Source: Lachnospira eligens (GTDB lineage Bacteria; Bacillota; Clostridia; Lachnospirales; Lachnospiraceae). From it: DNA of 64,000 bases. Positions within the stretch are counted from its first letter, which is position 1; the number at the start of each line of letters is the position of its first letter. The notes under the pieces were generated by a model. It searched no databases. It was not told the DNA's origin and saw nothing but the letters and a program-made list of their open reading frames with translations. Below are positions 56,333 to 64,000 of this stretch, one piece after another. The stretch is from NCBI RefSeq assembly GCF_009680455.1, contig NZ_WKRD01000007.1, positions 124,001 through 188,000 of the forward strand, given 5' to 3'. Made by a program: the position numbers and the translations under genes.

Positions 56333-56566
56333 TTACTCAACGATGTATGGCTTTAATACGGCAAGGATTGTATCAATATCATTGTCTGCATGAATGTTCA
56401 GGTCAATTGGCTTAGAAAGATCAAGACTGAATATACCCATTATAGACTTGGCATCAATTACATATCTGCCAGAAACAAGATCAAAGTCAACATCGAATTT
56501 AGTGATATCGTTGACAAAAGATTTTACTTTGTCGATTGAATTTAATGAAATCTTTACAGTTTTCAT
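56333..56566 (-). CDS. HPr-like protein lacking the phosphorylatable His15
   Basis: A 77-residue protein with the fold pattern and length of HPr, the phosphocarrier of the sugar PTS. The regulatory segment AKSIMGIFSLDLSKPIDL keeps the serine equivalent to Ser46, which HPr kinase phosphorylates. The N-terminal segment that should contain His15 (HARPA) reads LNSIDKVKSFVND instead, so it cannot pass phosphate in the PTS. It therefore resembles Crh of Bacillus, which acts only in catabolite repression; that role is inferred. AGGAGG precedes the ATG on the minus strand. Confidence 0.83.
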   Translation of the reverse strand: MKTVKISLNSIDKVKSFVNDITKFDVDFDLVSGRYVIDAKSIMGIFSLDLSKPIDLNIHADNDIDTILAVLKPYIVE

Positions 56567-56669
56567 TAGAATACCTCCTTAAATGTTTTTCTATAAACTA
56601 TAATATCTATTTGTTAAACCTATGTCAATAAAGAAATGTAACAAAAATTAACAGGAAATGAGGATTAAA

Positions 56670-57998
56670 TTGAAAAAAGTTGCTATACACAGTCTGGGCT
56701 GTAAGGTTAATTCCTATGAGGCAGAATCAATGGAGATAATGCTTAGGGATGAGGGGTATGAGATAGTGCCTTTCAGTGAAGATGTTCAGGCTGATATATA
56801 TATAATTAATACATGTTCAGTGACTAATATTGCTGACAGAAAATCAAGACAGATGCTGCATAAGGCAAAGAAGATGAATCCGGAGGCGGTTGTTGTTGCT
56901 GCTGGCTGTTATGTGCAGGCAGACCCTGACGGAGTTAAAAAGGATGAATGTGTTGATATCATTCTTGGCAATAATATGAAGATAAGTATTGTTGAAGCAT
57001 TAAATGATTATTTTGGCGGTTCGGATAAAACAAGCTATCTTGTTGATATTAATGACAAGTATCAGGAGTATGAATCGCTTAAGATTAACCAGACAGGGGA
57101 ACACACAAGAGCGTATATTAAGATTCAGGACGGATGCAACCAGTTCTGTTCTTACTGCATAATACCATACGTAAGAGGCAGGGTAAGAAGCCGTAAGCCT
57201 GAAGATATAGTAAATGAGGTTAAGACGCTTGCAGCTACAGGTGTTAAGGAGGTTGTTCTTACAGGAATTCATATATCATCTTATGGAACAGACCTTGAGA
57301 ATATAAGTCTTATAGAACTTATAGAGGCAATCCATGAGATTGAAGGAATTAAAAGAATACGTTTAGGTTCGCTTGAACCAAGAATAATTACAGAAGAATT
57401 TGCAAAAAGGATTGCCAGATTAGAAAAGATATGTCCACATTTTCACTTATCATTACAGAGTGGATGCGACAAGACATTAAAGGCAATGAACAGAAAATAT
57501 AATACAGAAGAGTATTATGAGGGCTGCGTAAAGTTAAGAGAAGTGTTTGATAATCCGGCAATAACTACTGATGTAATCGTGGGATTTCCGGGCGAGACAG
57601 AGGAAGATTTCCTTGAGACACGCAAGTTCCTTGAGAAAGTACATTTTTACGAAATGCATATATTCAAATATTCAAGAAGAAAGGGAACTGTTGCTGACAA
57701 GATGAAGGAGCAGGTAGCAGACACTGTTAAGTCAGAAAGAAGTGCAGTTCTGCTTGCGTTAGAGAAGGCACAGTCACTTGAATACAGAAAGATGTATATC
57801 GGAAAAAGGCTCGAAGTTCTTATAGAAGAATTGACAGAAATAGATGGCAGGTCATATTATACAGGATATACAAAGAACTATATAAGAGTGGCAATAGCCG
57901 CTGATGAGTTTAAGGATAATCCTGTTAATGATATATATGAATGTATGGCTGATAAGCTTATCTGTGACGGGGTTACTATATTAGCGAGGTATAATTAA
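56670..57998 (+). CDS. mtaB: tRNA t6A37 methylthiotransferase MtaB
   Basis: A radical SAM enzyme that converts t6A to ms2t6A at position 37 of tRNAs reading ANN codons. The protein of about 442 residues has the UPF0004 domain (HSLGCKVNSYEAESM, INTCSVTNIADRKSRQ, AAGCYVQ) with three cluster cysteines. The radical SAM motif is in DGCNQFCSYCIIPYVRGRVRSR, and a C-terminal TRAM-like domain follows. TTG at 56670 is taken as start because GAGGA is 5 bases ahead; the in-frame ATG at 56658 has its potential site only one base away. coaX overlaps the stop by one base. Confidence 0.93.
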   Translation: MKKVAIHSLGCKVNSYEAESMEIMLRDEGYEIVPFSEDVQADIYIINTCSVTNIADRKSRQMLHKAKKMNPEAVVVAAGCYVQADPDGVKKDECVDIILGNNMKISIVEALNDYFGGSDKTSYLVDINDKYQEYESLKINQTGEHTRAYIKIQDGCNQFCSYCIIPYVRGRVRSRKPEDIVNEVKTLAATGVKEVVLTGIHISSYGTDLENISLIELIEAIHEIEGIKRIRLGSLEPRIITEEFAKRIARLEKICPHFHLSLQSGCDKTLKAMNRKYNTEEYYEGCVKLREVFDNPAITTDVIVGFPGETEEDFLETRKFLEKVHFYEMHIFKYSRRKGTVADKMKEQVADTVKSERSAVLLALEKAQSLEYRKMYIGKRLEVLIEELTEIDGRSYYTGYTKNYIRVAIAADEFKDNPVNDIYECMADKLICDGVTILARYN

Positions 57999-58804
57999 TG
58001 TCAAGAAAGAATACTAAAGGAACAATATTAGCTATAGATATGGGCAATACTAATATAGTTATTGGCTGTGTTGATGATGATAAAGTAATATTTGAGGAAA
58101 GGCTGAGTACAGACCTTTCAAAGACAGAGCTGGAGTATGCCATCAGTTTTAAAAATGTTCTTGAAATCTATAATATAAAATCAGAGGATATTAATGGTGC
58201 AATTATATCGTCAGTTGTTCCACAGCTTGTTAATGTAATTAAAGCTGCTGTTGAAAAGGTTGTAGATATAGAGCCTCTGGTTGTAGGACCTGGAGTAAAG
58301 ACGGGGCTTAACATTCTTATGGACCAGCCGAAGCAGGTGGGAAGTGATTTAATAGTTGATGCAGTTGCAGCGACACATGATTATGGCGCACCTGTTATTA
58401 TAGTTGATATAGGTACTGCAACTACTATAAGCGCAGTTGATGAGAATGGTAATTATATAGGTGGTGCAATTCTTCCGGGAGCAGGTGTTTCAATGAATTC
58501 ACTTTCATCAAGAACTGCGCAGCTTCCAAGAATCAGCTTTGATGCACCAAAAGGACCGGTTGGAAAGAATACGGTTGACTGTATGAAGAGCGGTCTTATA
58601 TACGGACATGCAGGAAGTATAGACGGAATTATAGATAGAATAATAGATTGCTGTGGATTCGGAAAGAACGGAAAGCCTGCTGCAAAGCTTGTGGCAACAG
58701 GGGGGCTTAGTAAGGTTATAATTCCATTCTGCAGAAACAGAATTGAGACAGACCCTGCACTTCTTATAAGAGGTTTGAAATACATTTATGATAAAAATGT
58801 CTAG
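57998..58804 (+). CDS. coaX: Type III pantothenate kinase
   Basis: CoaX phosphorylates pantothenate, the first step to coenzyme A. The 268-residue protein belongs to the acetate kinase/HSP70/actin fold with AIDMGNTNIVIG (phosphate 1), VDIGTATTISAV (phosphate 2) and a GAGVSMNSLSSRTAQLP block. Type III kinases are not feedback inhibited by CoA, and some need a monovalent cation. The ATG overlaps the mtaB stop by one base, so translation is coupled. coaBC follows after 30 bases. Confidence 0.95.
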   Translation: MSRKNTKGTILAIDMGNTNIVIGCVDDDKVIFEERLSTDLSKTELEYAISFKNVLEIYNIKSEDINGAIISSVVPQLVNVIKAAVEKVVDIEPLVVGPGVKTGLNILMDQPKQVGSDLIVDAVAATHDYGAPVIIVDIGTATTISAVDENGNYIGGAILPGAGVSMNSLSSRTAQLPRISFDAPKGPVGKNTVDCMKSGLIYGHAGSIDGIIDRIIDCCGFGKNGKPAAKLVATGGLSKVIIPFCRNRIETDPALLIRGLKYIYDKNV

Positions 58805-58834
58805 AAAGTGGCTGAATAGGCGGGAGGAGATAAT

Positions 58835-60025
58835 ATGCTTAAGGGAAAGACAGTTGTTCTTGGAGTAACAGGCAGTATAGCAGCATATAAGATTGCTAAT
58901 CTTGCAAGTATGCTTGTAAAGAAGCATGCCAATGTGCATGTTATAATGACTGAGAATGCATGCAATTTTATTAATCCGATAACATTTGAGACACTTACAG
59001 GAAACAAGTGCTTAGTTGATACATTTGACAGAAACTTCCAGTTTAATGTTGAGCATGTCAGCCTTGCAAAGCTGGCTGATATATTCCTTGTAGCACCTGC
59101 TTCGGCAGATGTAATAGGAAAGATTGCAAATGGGATAGCAGACGATATGCTGACTACAACAATTATGGCATGCAAATGTCCAAAGCTTATATCACCTGCG
59201 ATGAACACTAATATGTTCACTAATCCTATAGTACAGGATAATCTTAAGAAATTAGAGCATTATGGATATGAAATTATCCAGCCTGACAGCGGTTATCTTG
59301 CATGTGGAGATACAGGTGCGGGAAAGATGCCATCGGAGCAGGTTCTTCTTAATTACATCTTAAGGACAATAGCTAAAGATAAAGATATGGCCGGAATTAA
59401 GCTTACAGTTACTGCAGGACCTACAAGAGAGAAGTTAGACCCTGTAAGATTCTTATCTAATAATTCCACTGGAAAAATGGGATATGCAATTGCTAAGATG
59501 GCAATGCTTCGTGGAGCGGATGTAACACTTATATCAGGAAAAGTAAGCCTTGAGCCGGTGCCATTTGTTAAGATGGTGGATATTGTTTCAGCAGAGGATA
59601 TGTATAATGCAGTAATTAAGAGTGCTAAAGACGCAGATATAATAATCAAGGCAGCAGCAGTTGCAGATTACAGACCGTCTGATGTAAGTGAAGAAAAGAT
59701 TAAGAAAAAAGATGGTGATATGTCAATTCCTCTTGAGCGGACTAAAGACATAATAGGCACACTTGGAAGCAATAAAAGAGATGGATTGTTTCTGTGCGGA
59801 TTCTCAATGGAAACAGAGCATATGCTTGACAATTCCAAGGTGAAGCTTACAAAGAAGAATCTTGATATGATAGTGGCTAATAATGTCAAAGTGGCAGGAG
59901 CCGGATTTGGAACAGATACCAATGTGGTTACTGTTATTACTAAAGACGCAGTCGAGGAGCTTCCTATGATGAGTAAGGAAGAGGTTGCTGACGCACTTCT
60001 TGACAGAATAATGAAAGCAAGATAA
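58835..60025 (+). CDS. coaBC: Bifunctional phosphopantothenoylcysteine synthetase/decarboxylase
   Basis: Catalyses two successive steps of coenzyme A synthesis. The 396-residue protein has the FMN-dependent decarboxylase half, GVTGSIAAYK, the catalytic His in VEHVSLAKLAD, PAMNTNMFTNP and CGDTGAGKMPS. The CTP-using synthetase half begins LTVTAGPTREKLDPVRFLSNNSTGKMGYA. GGGAGGAG lies before the ATG. Its position beside coaX makes a CoA pair. Confidence 0.96.
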   Translation: MLKGKTVVLGVTGSIAAYKIANLASMLVKKHANVHVIMTENACNFINPITFETLTGNKCLVDTFDRNFQFNVEHVSLAKLADIFLVAPASADVIGKIANGIADDMLTTTIMACKCPKLISPAMNTNMFTNPIVQDNLKKLEHYGYEIIQPDSGYLACGDTGAGKMPSEQVLLNYILRTIAKDKDMAGIKLTVTAGPTREKLDPVRFLSNNSTGKMGYAIAKMAMLRGADVTLISGKVSLEPVPFVKMVDIVSAEDMYNAVIKSAKDADIIIKAAAVADYRPSDVSEEKIKKKDGDMSIPLERTKDIIGTLGSNKRDGLFLCGFSMETEHMLDNSKVKLTKKNLDMIVANNVKVAGAGFGTDTNVVTVITKDAVEELPMMSKEEVADALLDRIMKAR

Positions 60026-60038
60026 TAATAAAAAAATA

Positions 60039-60073
60039 AAAACAGGCTGCCGGTTAACAGGCAGCCTGTTTTG
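60039..60073. terminator. Bidirectional terminator, coaBC and DUF378 gene
   Basis: A 13-bp perfect stem AAAACAGGCTGCC/GGCAGCCTGTTTT (60039-60051 with 60060-60072), with an A-run before it. Confidence 0.92.
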
Positions 60074-60286
60074 CTACATATCTTCGCCAAGTGCCTTGAT
60101 TCTTCCGTAAGTACTTAAAAGATATAAGCCAGAAAGACCTACAAGTGCGTAGATTATACGGTCAACCATAACTGATCTGAATATAAAATGCACAAGATTA
60201 AAGTTGAGGAAACCGATAAGTCCCCAGTTAAGCGTTCCTACAATGGCAATTGTAAGAGCAATGTAGTCTATAGGTTTAGAATTCAT
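60074..60286 (-). CDS. DUF378 membrane protein
   Basis: A 70-residue protein with two membrane helices, at about 7-31 and 42-60. The family core is IVGTLNWGLIGFLNFNLV and IYALVGLSGLYLL. The ATG at 60286 has a perfect TAAGGAGG upstream on the minus strand; the open frame extends 171 bases more without coding character. DUF378 proteins are small inner-membrane proteins of unknown role, sometimes linked to stress. It converges on coaBC. Confidence 0.92.
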   Translation of the reverse strand: MNSKPIDYIALTIAIVGTLNWGLIGFLNFNLVHFIFRSVMVDRIIYALVGLSGLYLLSTYGRIKALGEDM

Positions 60287-60406
60287 AAAATGCCTCCTTA
60301 AAATAGCGGATTTGGTTTTGAAATTAGTATGGAAAATGTAAGATAAATCATACTGGTAAAATATGGATTTTATTGAGAAAAAGTGTAAACTTGACGACTT
60401 TAAACC

Positions 60407-60435
60407 TTGTATCATACTGTCTAAAATGCTACAAT
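60407..60435 (+). promoter_or_regulatory. Promoter of the HlyD-like/yggS/sepF run
   Basis: TTGTAT at 60407-60412 and TACAAT at 60430-60435, spacer 17 bases, about 50 bases before the start codon. Confidence 0.65.
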
Positions 60436-60487
60436 TACAGTGTTTGTGAATCAGCACAGATAAAGTGCGGAAATAATGAGGTTTATC

Positions 60488-61876
60488 ATGGCGGGAAAGA
60501 AAGTAGTCAGATACAGAAGAAAGCCGAAAGCAGCAGCAATTATATTTGGAATAGTGCTGGTATATATTGTGTGCTTTATAGTTATATATGTTTCAAAAGC
60601 AAAGGTACAGACATATGAAGTTGAAGTGGGTTCACTAATGAATAATGCTTCATTTACAGCAGTTGCCTTAAGACAGGAAGAAGTCTATAATTCCTCATAT
60701 TCTGGTGATATTAACTATTATCAGCGAGAGGGAACAAGAGTTATGACCGGTGATACAGTGTATACGGTTGATGAGACAGGAAGAGTTTCAGATATACTTG
60801 CACAGTATACATCAGGAGATGGCAATGCACTTTCAGATGAGAATCTTACAGTCATTAAGAATACACTTACTAATTACAAGACTGAGTATGCAGACAGTGG
60901 ATTCAGTGCAGTTTATGATCTCAAGTCAGATCTTAATGCAACTGTACTACAGTCTATTAATGAGAATATTATGGCCAATCTTGATTCAATTGTAGCAAGC
61001 ACAGGAAGTCAGGACCTTTTTAAGACTGCAAAGTCAGATAAACCGGGTATAGTTGTTTATTCGGTTGATGGTTATGAAGGAGTTACCGAGGAAACAATTG
61101 GCAGTGTTGACTTTAAGAAAAAATCATATGATAAGCAGAGTCTTAAGTCAGAAAAGCTTATTACAGCCTCAGATCCTGCATATAAGCTTATTACAAGTGA
61201 GAACTGGACACTTATGTTTCCAGTTACACAGTCAGATATAGACAAGTATTCTCTTTCATCTAAGGATACATTATCAATTAAGTTTACCAAGGATAATATT
61301 ACAGGCACATTTCCATTCAAGATAGTTAATGATGGTAAGAACTCATATGGTGAGATAACATTATCAAAATATATGATAAGATATGCTACAGAGAGATTCC
61401 TTGAGATTGAGATAATTGTGTCAGGAAAGTCAGGAATCAAGGTTCCGGTATCGGCGGTAACCGAGAACGAATTCTATAAGATACCTAAAGAATACCTCAT
61501 AACTAATGGTGAAAAGGGTGATTATGGATTCCTTGTAGAACAGAGCGATTCAGATGGTAAGCTGAATCAGGTATTTAAGGCTGTTGATATATATAAGTCA
61601 AATGATGAGGCTGTGTATATTAAGAAGACAGAACTGGCAGCCGGCACTGGAATAATCAGGATGGATTCAAGTGACAGGTTCGTTGTAGGACCGGTTGAAA
61701 AGCTTAGAGGTGTGTATTGTGTTAATACAGGATATACAGTATTTAAGCTTGTAGAAGTAATAGATGGCAATAATGAATATTACATATTAAAACAGTCACT
61801 TAGTCATGGTGTGTCAATATATGACAGAATAATTCTGGATGCAGACAAGTATTCAGAGAATGAGATGATATATTAA
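60488..61876 (+). CDS. HlyD-like membrane-anchored protein
   Basis: A 462-residue protein with a basic N-terminus and one membrane helix at about residues 14-36, then an extracytoplasmic part. GSLMNNASFTAVALRQEEVYNSS and the barrel-like C-terminal half (GIKVPVSAVTENEFYKIPKEYLI) resemble membrane fusion or HlyD-type adaptors. Genes of this type stand before yggS and sepF in many Lachnospiraceae, so a link to the cell envelope or division is plausible but unproven. The ATG at 60488 has TGAGG upstream; an ATG 12 bases earlier has no site. Confidence 0.78.
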   Translation: MAGKKVVRYRRKPKAAAIIFGIVLVYIVCFIVIYVSKAKVQTYEVEVGSLMNNASFTAVALRQEEVYNSSYSGDINYYQREGTRVMTGDTVYTVDETGRVSDILAQYTSGDGNALSDENLTVIKNTLTNYKTEYADSGFSAVYDLKSDLNATVLQSINENIMANLDSIVASTGSQDLFKTAKSDKPGIVVYSVDGYEGVTEETIGSVDFKKKSYDKQSLKSEKLITASDPAYKLITSENWTLMFPVTQSDIDKYSLSSKDTLSIKFTKDNITGTFPFKIVNDGKNSYGEITLSKYMIRYATERFLEIEIIVSGKSGIKVPVSAVTENEFYKIPKEYLITNGEKGDYGFLVEQSDSDGKLNQVFKAVDIYKSNDEAVYIKKTELAAGTGIIRMDSSDRFVVGPVEKLRGVYCVNTGYTVFKLVEVIDGNNEYYILKQSLSHGVSIYDRIILDADKYSENEMIY

Positions 61877-61915
61877 AGCTTATGCATATCAGATTAATGA
61901 CATTCAGGAGGCATT

Positions 61916-62608
61916 ATGTTAAAGGATAATCTTATTGAAGTAGAAGAGCATATTAAGAAAGCATGTGAGAAATCAGGAAGAAATCCAGAAGATGTGTGTC
62001 TTGTTGCAGTAAGCAAGACCAAGCCCAAGGATATGCTTATGGAAGTATATGACTGTGGAATAAGACAGTTTGGAGAGAATTATGTTCAGGAGATGGTGGA
62101 CAAGGCAGATACACTTCCTAAGGATATAACATGGCATATGATAGGACATCTGCAGAGAAACAAGGTAAAATATGTTGTAGGACGAGCTGCATTGATTCAT
62201 TCAGTTGATTCAGAAAGACTTGCCGTTGCAATAAGTGATGAAGCAGTAAAGAAAGGCCTTATACAGGATATTCTTATTGAAGTTAATGTTGCAGGAGAAG
62301 AGAACAAGTTCGGTGTAACATGTGAAGAAGCGGAAGAATTTGTGAAGAAAATAGGAGTGCTTCCGGGAATTAAGATAAGAGGATTCATGACAAGTGCACC
62401 ATTTGTTGAAAATCCTGAAGATAACAGGAAGTATTTTAGAGAATTAAAGCAATTACTGGTTGACATCAATAACAAAAACATAGATAATGTATACATGAAT
62501 GTTTTGTCCATGGGGATGACTAACGATTATACTGTTGCTGTAGAAGAAGGGGCAACTCATGTAAGGGTTGGAACAGCGATATTTGGAGCCAGGGACTATT
62601 CACATTAA
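61916..62608 (+). CDS. YggS/PLPBP family pyridoxal phosphate homeostasis protein
   Basis: A 230-residue PLP-binding protein without known catalytic activity that helps maintain vitamin B6 and amino acid balance. It shows VCLVAVSKTKPKDM with the PLP lysine, FGENYVQEMVDK, WHMIGHLQRNKVKYV, SVDSERLAVAI, GEENKFGV, LSMGMTNDYTVAVEEGATHVRVGTAIFG. GGAGG precedes the ATG. In Gram-positive bacteria yggS commonly lies just before sepF in the division cluster, as it does here. Confidence 0.95.
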   Translation: MLKDNLIEVEEHIKKACEKSGRNPEDVCLVAVSKTKPKDMLMEVYDCGIRQFGENYVQEMVDKADTLPKDITWHMIGHLQRNKVKYVVGRAALIHSVDSERLAVAISDEAVKKGLIQDILIEVNVAGEENKFGVTCEEAEEFVKKIGVLPGIKIRGFMTSAPFVENPEDNRKYFRELKQLLVDINNKNIDNVYMNVLSMGMTNDYTVAVEEGATHVRVGTAIFGARDYSH

Positions 62609-62664
62609 TATGTTTTGGGGATACTAAAGAAAGTCAGATTATTAGATATAGGAGAGTGTTTATA

Positions 62665-63216
62665 ATGGGAATGTTAGACGGTTTAACTAATATGTTTAAG
62701 ATGCATGACGATGATGATTTTGATGACGATTACGAAGATTACGATGATGATTTCGGTGATGACTACGATGATGAGAAACCATCAGAAAGAAAGAATCTTT
62801 TTGGAAGGAATACCAAGAAAGATACAGTAGCAGACGAAGATGTTTCATATACAGCAGAGAAGCCAAGATTTGCTTCCAAGTCTAAGGTTGTTCCTATGAA
62901 GACACAGTCTCCAAGAGGACTTGAAGTTGTTGTAATAAGACCAGAATCTATGGAAGATGCTAAGGAGATAACTGATACACTTCTTACAGGTAAGGCAGTT
63001 GTGCTTAACCTTGAAGGAATCCATGTTGAGATAGCACAGAGAATAATAGATTATTCTGCTGGTTCTACATATGCAATAAGGGGTAACCTTCAGAAGATAA
63101 CTAATTATATTTTCCTGGTGACTCCACCTAATGTAGATATTTCGGGTGATATTCCTGAGATAGTAACAGGAGGAATTGATCTTTCATCATTTAACAAGAA
63201 TGAAAACAGATTTTAA
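62665..63216 (+). CDS. sepF: Cell division protein SepF
   Basis: SepF tethers FtsZ to the membrane and organises the septum. From the ATG at 62665 it has 183 residues: a short amphipathic start (MGMLDGLTNMFKM), a very acidic low-complexity stretch at about residues 14-40, a linker, and the C-terminal SepF domain with LEVVVIRPESMEDAKEITDTLLTGKAVVLNLEG and GNLQKITNYIFLVTP. GGAGAG precedes this ATG. The long Asp-rich insert is larger than in Bacillus SepF. A hairpin follows the gene. Confidence 0.94.
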   Translation: MGMLDGLTNMFKMHDDDDFDDDYEDYDDDFGDDYDDEKPSERKNLFGRNTKKDTVADEDVSYTAEKPRFASKSKVVPMKTQSPRGLEVVVIRPESMEDAKEITDTLLTGKAVVLNLEGIHVEIAQRIIDYSAGSTYAIRGNLQKITNYIFLVTPPNVDISGDIPEIVTGGIDLSSFNKNENRF

Positions 63217-63225
63217 TTGATCTTC

Positions 63226-63258
63226 ACAGCCACCCACATATAATGGGTGGCTGTTTAA
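63226..63258 (+). terminator. Hairpin after sepF
   Basis: An 11-bp perfect stem ACAGCCACCCA/TGGGTGGCTGT (63226-63236 with 63244-63254) with only three T after it; a weak terminator or attenuator before aroB. Confidence 0.65.
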
Positions 63259-63281
63259 GTATAAGGATAAGGGAGAATGTT

Positions 63282-64000
63282 ATGAAGTGTATTAATGTAA
63301 AGTGCGAAGGTAAACCAGCATACGATATTGTGATTGAAAGTGGATTCGGGGGACTTTCAGAAGCCTTTAATAAGCTTGAAATAACAGGGAGAAAGTTATG
63401 TATTGTGACAGACAGCAATGTAGGTCCTTTATATGCAGAACAGGTAAAGAATGAGCTTGAAAAAACAGGCAATACAGTATATGTGTATACATTTGCAGCA
63501 GGAGAAGAGAATAAGACTCTTGACACAGTACAGGATGTATATGAATATCTTATAGAGAATCATTTTGACAGGAATGACTGCCTTGTAGCACTTGGCGGAG
63601 GAGTTGTTGGCGACCTTACCGGATTTTCTGCGGCAACATATCTTAGAGGAATTAAATTCATACAGGTTCCTACATCACTTCTTGCACAGGTTGATTCAAG
63701 TATTGGCGGCAAGACAGGCGTTGATTTCAGGGCATATAAGAATATGGTTGGAGCATTCCACCAGCCAAAGCTTGTATATATGAACATGTCAGTGCTTAAG
63801 TCACTCAGTAAGAGACTTTTTAATTCTGGATTTGGTGAGATTATTAAGCATGGTCTTATTAAAGACAAGGAATATTACAACTGGCTTAAGGACAATGCAG
63901 ACAGAATTAAGGCACTAGATCCAGATGCACTTGAACATATGATATATGTGAGCTGTAATATCAAGAGAGAGGTTGTTGAGAATGACCCTAAGGAGAAAGG
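63282..64000 (+). CDS. aroB: 3-dehydroquinate synthase (partial, runs off the window)
   Basis: AroB makes 3-dehydroquinate in the shikimate pathway with NAD and zinc. The first 239 residues are in the window. They include the NAD-binding segment CIVTDSNVGPLYAEQV, ALGGGVVGDLTGFSAATYLRGI, VPTSLLAQVDSSIGGKTGVDF, KNMVGAFHQP, and FGEIIKHGLI with a zinc-binding residue. The ATG at 63282 has GGGAGAATG before it. The remainder, with the other metal ligands, lies past the edge. The frame is intact to the end. Confidence 0.95.
   Translation, partial: MKCINVKCEGKPAYDIVIESGFGGLSEAFNKLEITGRKLCIVTDSNVGPLYAEQVKNELEKTGNTVYVYTFAAGEENKTLDTVQDVYEYLIENHFDRNDCLVALGGGVVGDLTGFSAATYLRGIKFIQVPTSLLAQVDSSIGGKTGVDFRAYKNMVGAFHQPKLVYMNMSVLKSLSKRLFNSGFGEIIKHGLIKDKEYYNWLKDNADRIKALDPDALEHMIYVSCNIKREVVENDPKEK

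Overview
The window reads as a low-GC Firmicute chromosome from the Lachnospiraceae. AT-rich codon use, strong AGGAGG-type ribosome binding sites, sporulation genes (gpr, spoIIP, a SpoIID-like protein, a GerMN lipoprotein, a SpoVB-like flippase), ATP-type pckA, BioY with a BirA site, and a signal-less pectin methylesterase beside a DhuI-type uronate isomerase all fit a gut pectin user such as Lachnospira (Eubacterium) eligens. The species name is an inference from gene content; no search was run. Nearly everything is core housekeeping DNA. There is no prophage, insertion sequence or CRISPR array.

Layout. 0-8.5 kb: sensor kinase, GerMN lipoprotein, comEC, holA, rpsT (opposite strand), gpr, spoIIP. 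This matches the conserved comEC-holA-rpsT-gpr-spoIIP order of Firmicutes. 8.5-8.93 kb: a non-coding stretch with four evenly spaced palindromic units, then pepD. 10.4-14.6 kb: a DUF5688-like protein, tRNA-Arg(CCG), an RluF-like pseudouridine synthase and ligA. 14.6-17.5 kb: a small antitoxin-like ORF with a frameshifted GNAT gene, metA, a branched hairpin element, and two uncharacterised genes behind a palindromic operator candidate. 17.5-24.5 kb: SpoVB-like flippase, cysteine desulfurase, GH13 amylase, PHP phosphatase, and a Na/Pi cotransporter with a pseudoknot-like leader. 24.6-33.2 kb: gap, pgk, tpiA and gpmI in order, each followed by its own terminator or start signal, then secG, rnr, smpB and tmRNA. 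33.2-33.75 kb: a repeat-rich block behind tmRNA. 33.8-40.5 kb: flavodoxin, an orphan protein, a LUD protein, an HD protein, a two-component system and a lipoprotein. 40.4-46.5 kb: pectinesterase, a GNAT protein, bioY, dhuI-like isomerase, a sigma-like protein lacking region 4, pckA and 6S RNA. 46.6-64 kb: SpoIID-like protein, YihY, scpAB, M18 aminopeptidase, prmA-rsmE-cysteine desulfurase-thiI, an HPr-like protein without His15, mtaB-coaX-coaBC, DUF378, an HlyD-like protein, yggS, sepF and the start of aroB.

How the genes work together. Lower glycolysis (gap, pgk, tpiA, gpmI) is clustered with secretion (secG), RNA decay (rnr) and trans-translation (smpB-ssrA). smpB lies directly upstream of its RNA partner. 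A cysteine desulfurase sits directly upstream of a rhodanese-less thiI, the arrangement expected for a dedicated sulfur donor in tRNA s4U synthesis. coaX and coaBC are adjacent in coenzyme A synthesis. ScpA and ScpB form the Smc kleisin complex.

The most unusual items are the regularly phased palindrome array before pepD, the pseudoknot-capable leader of the Na/Pi cotransporter, the inverted and tandem repeats behind tmRNA, and the truncated sigma-like protein.
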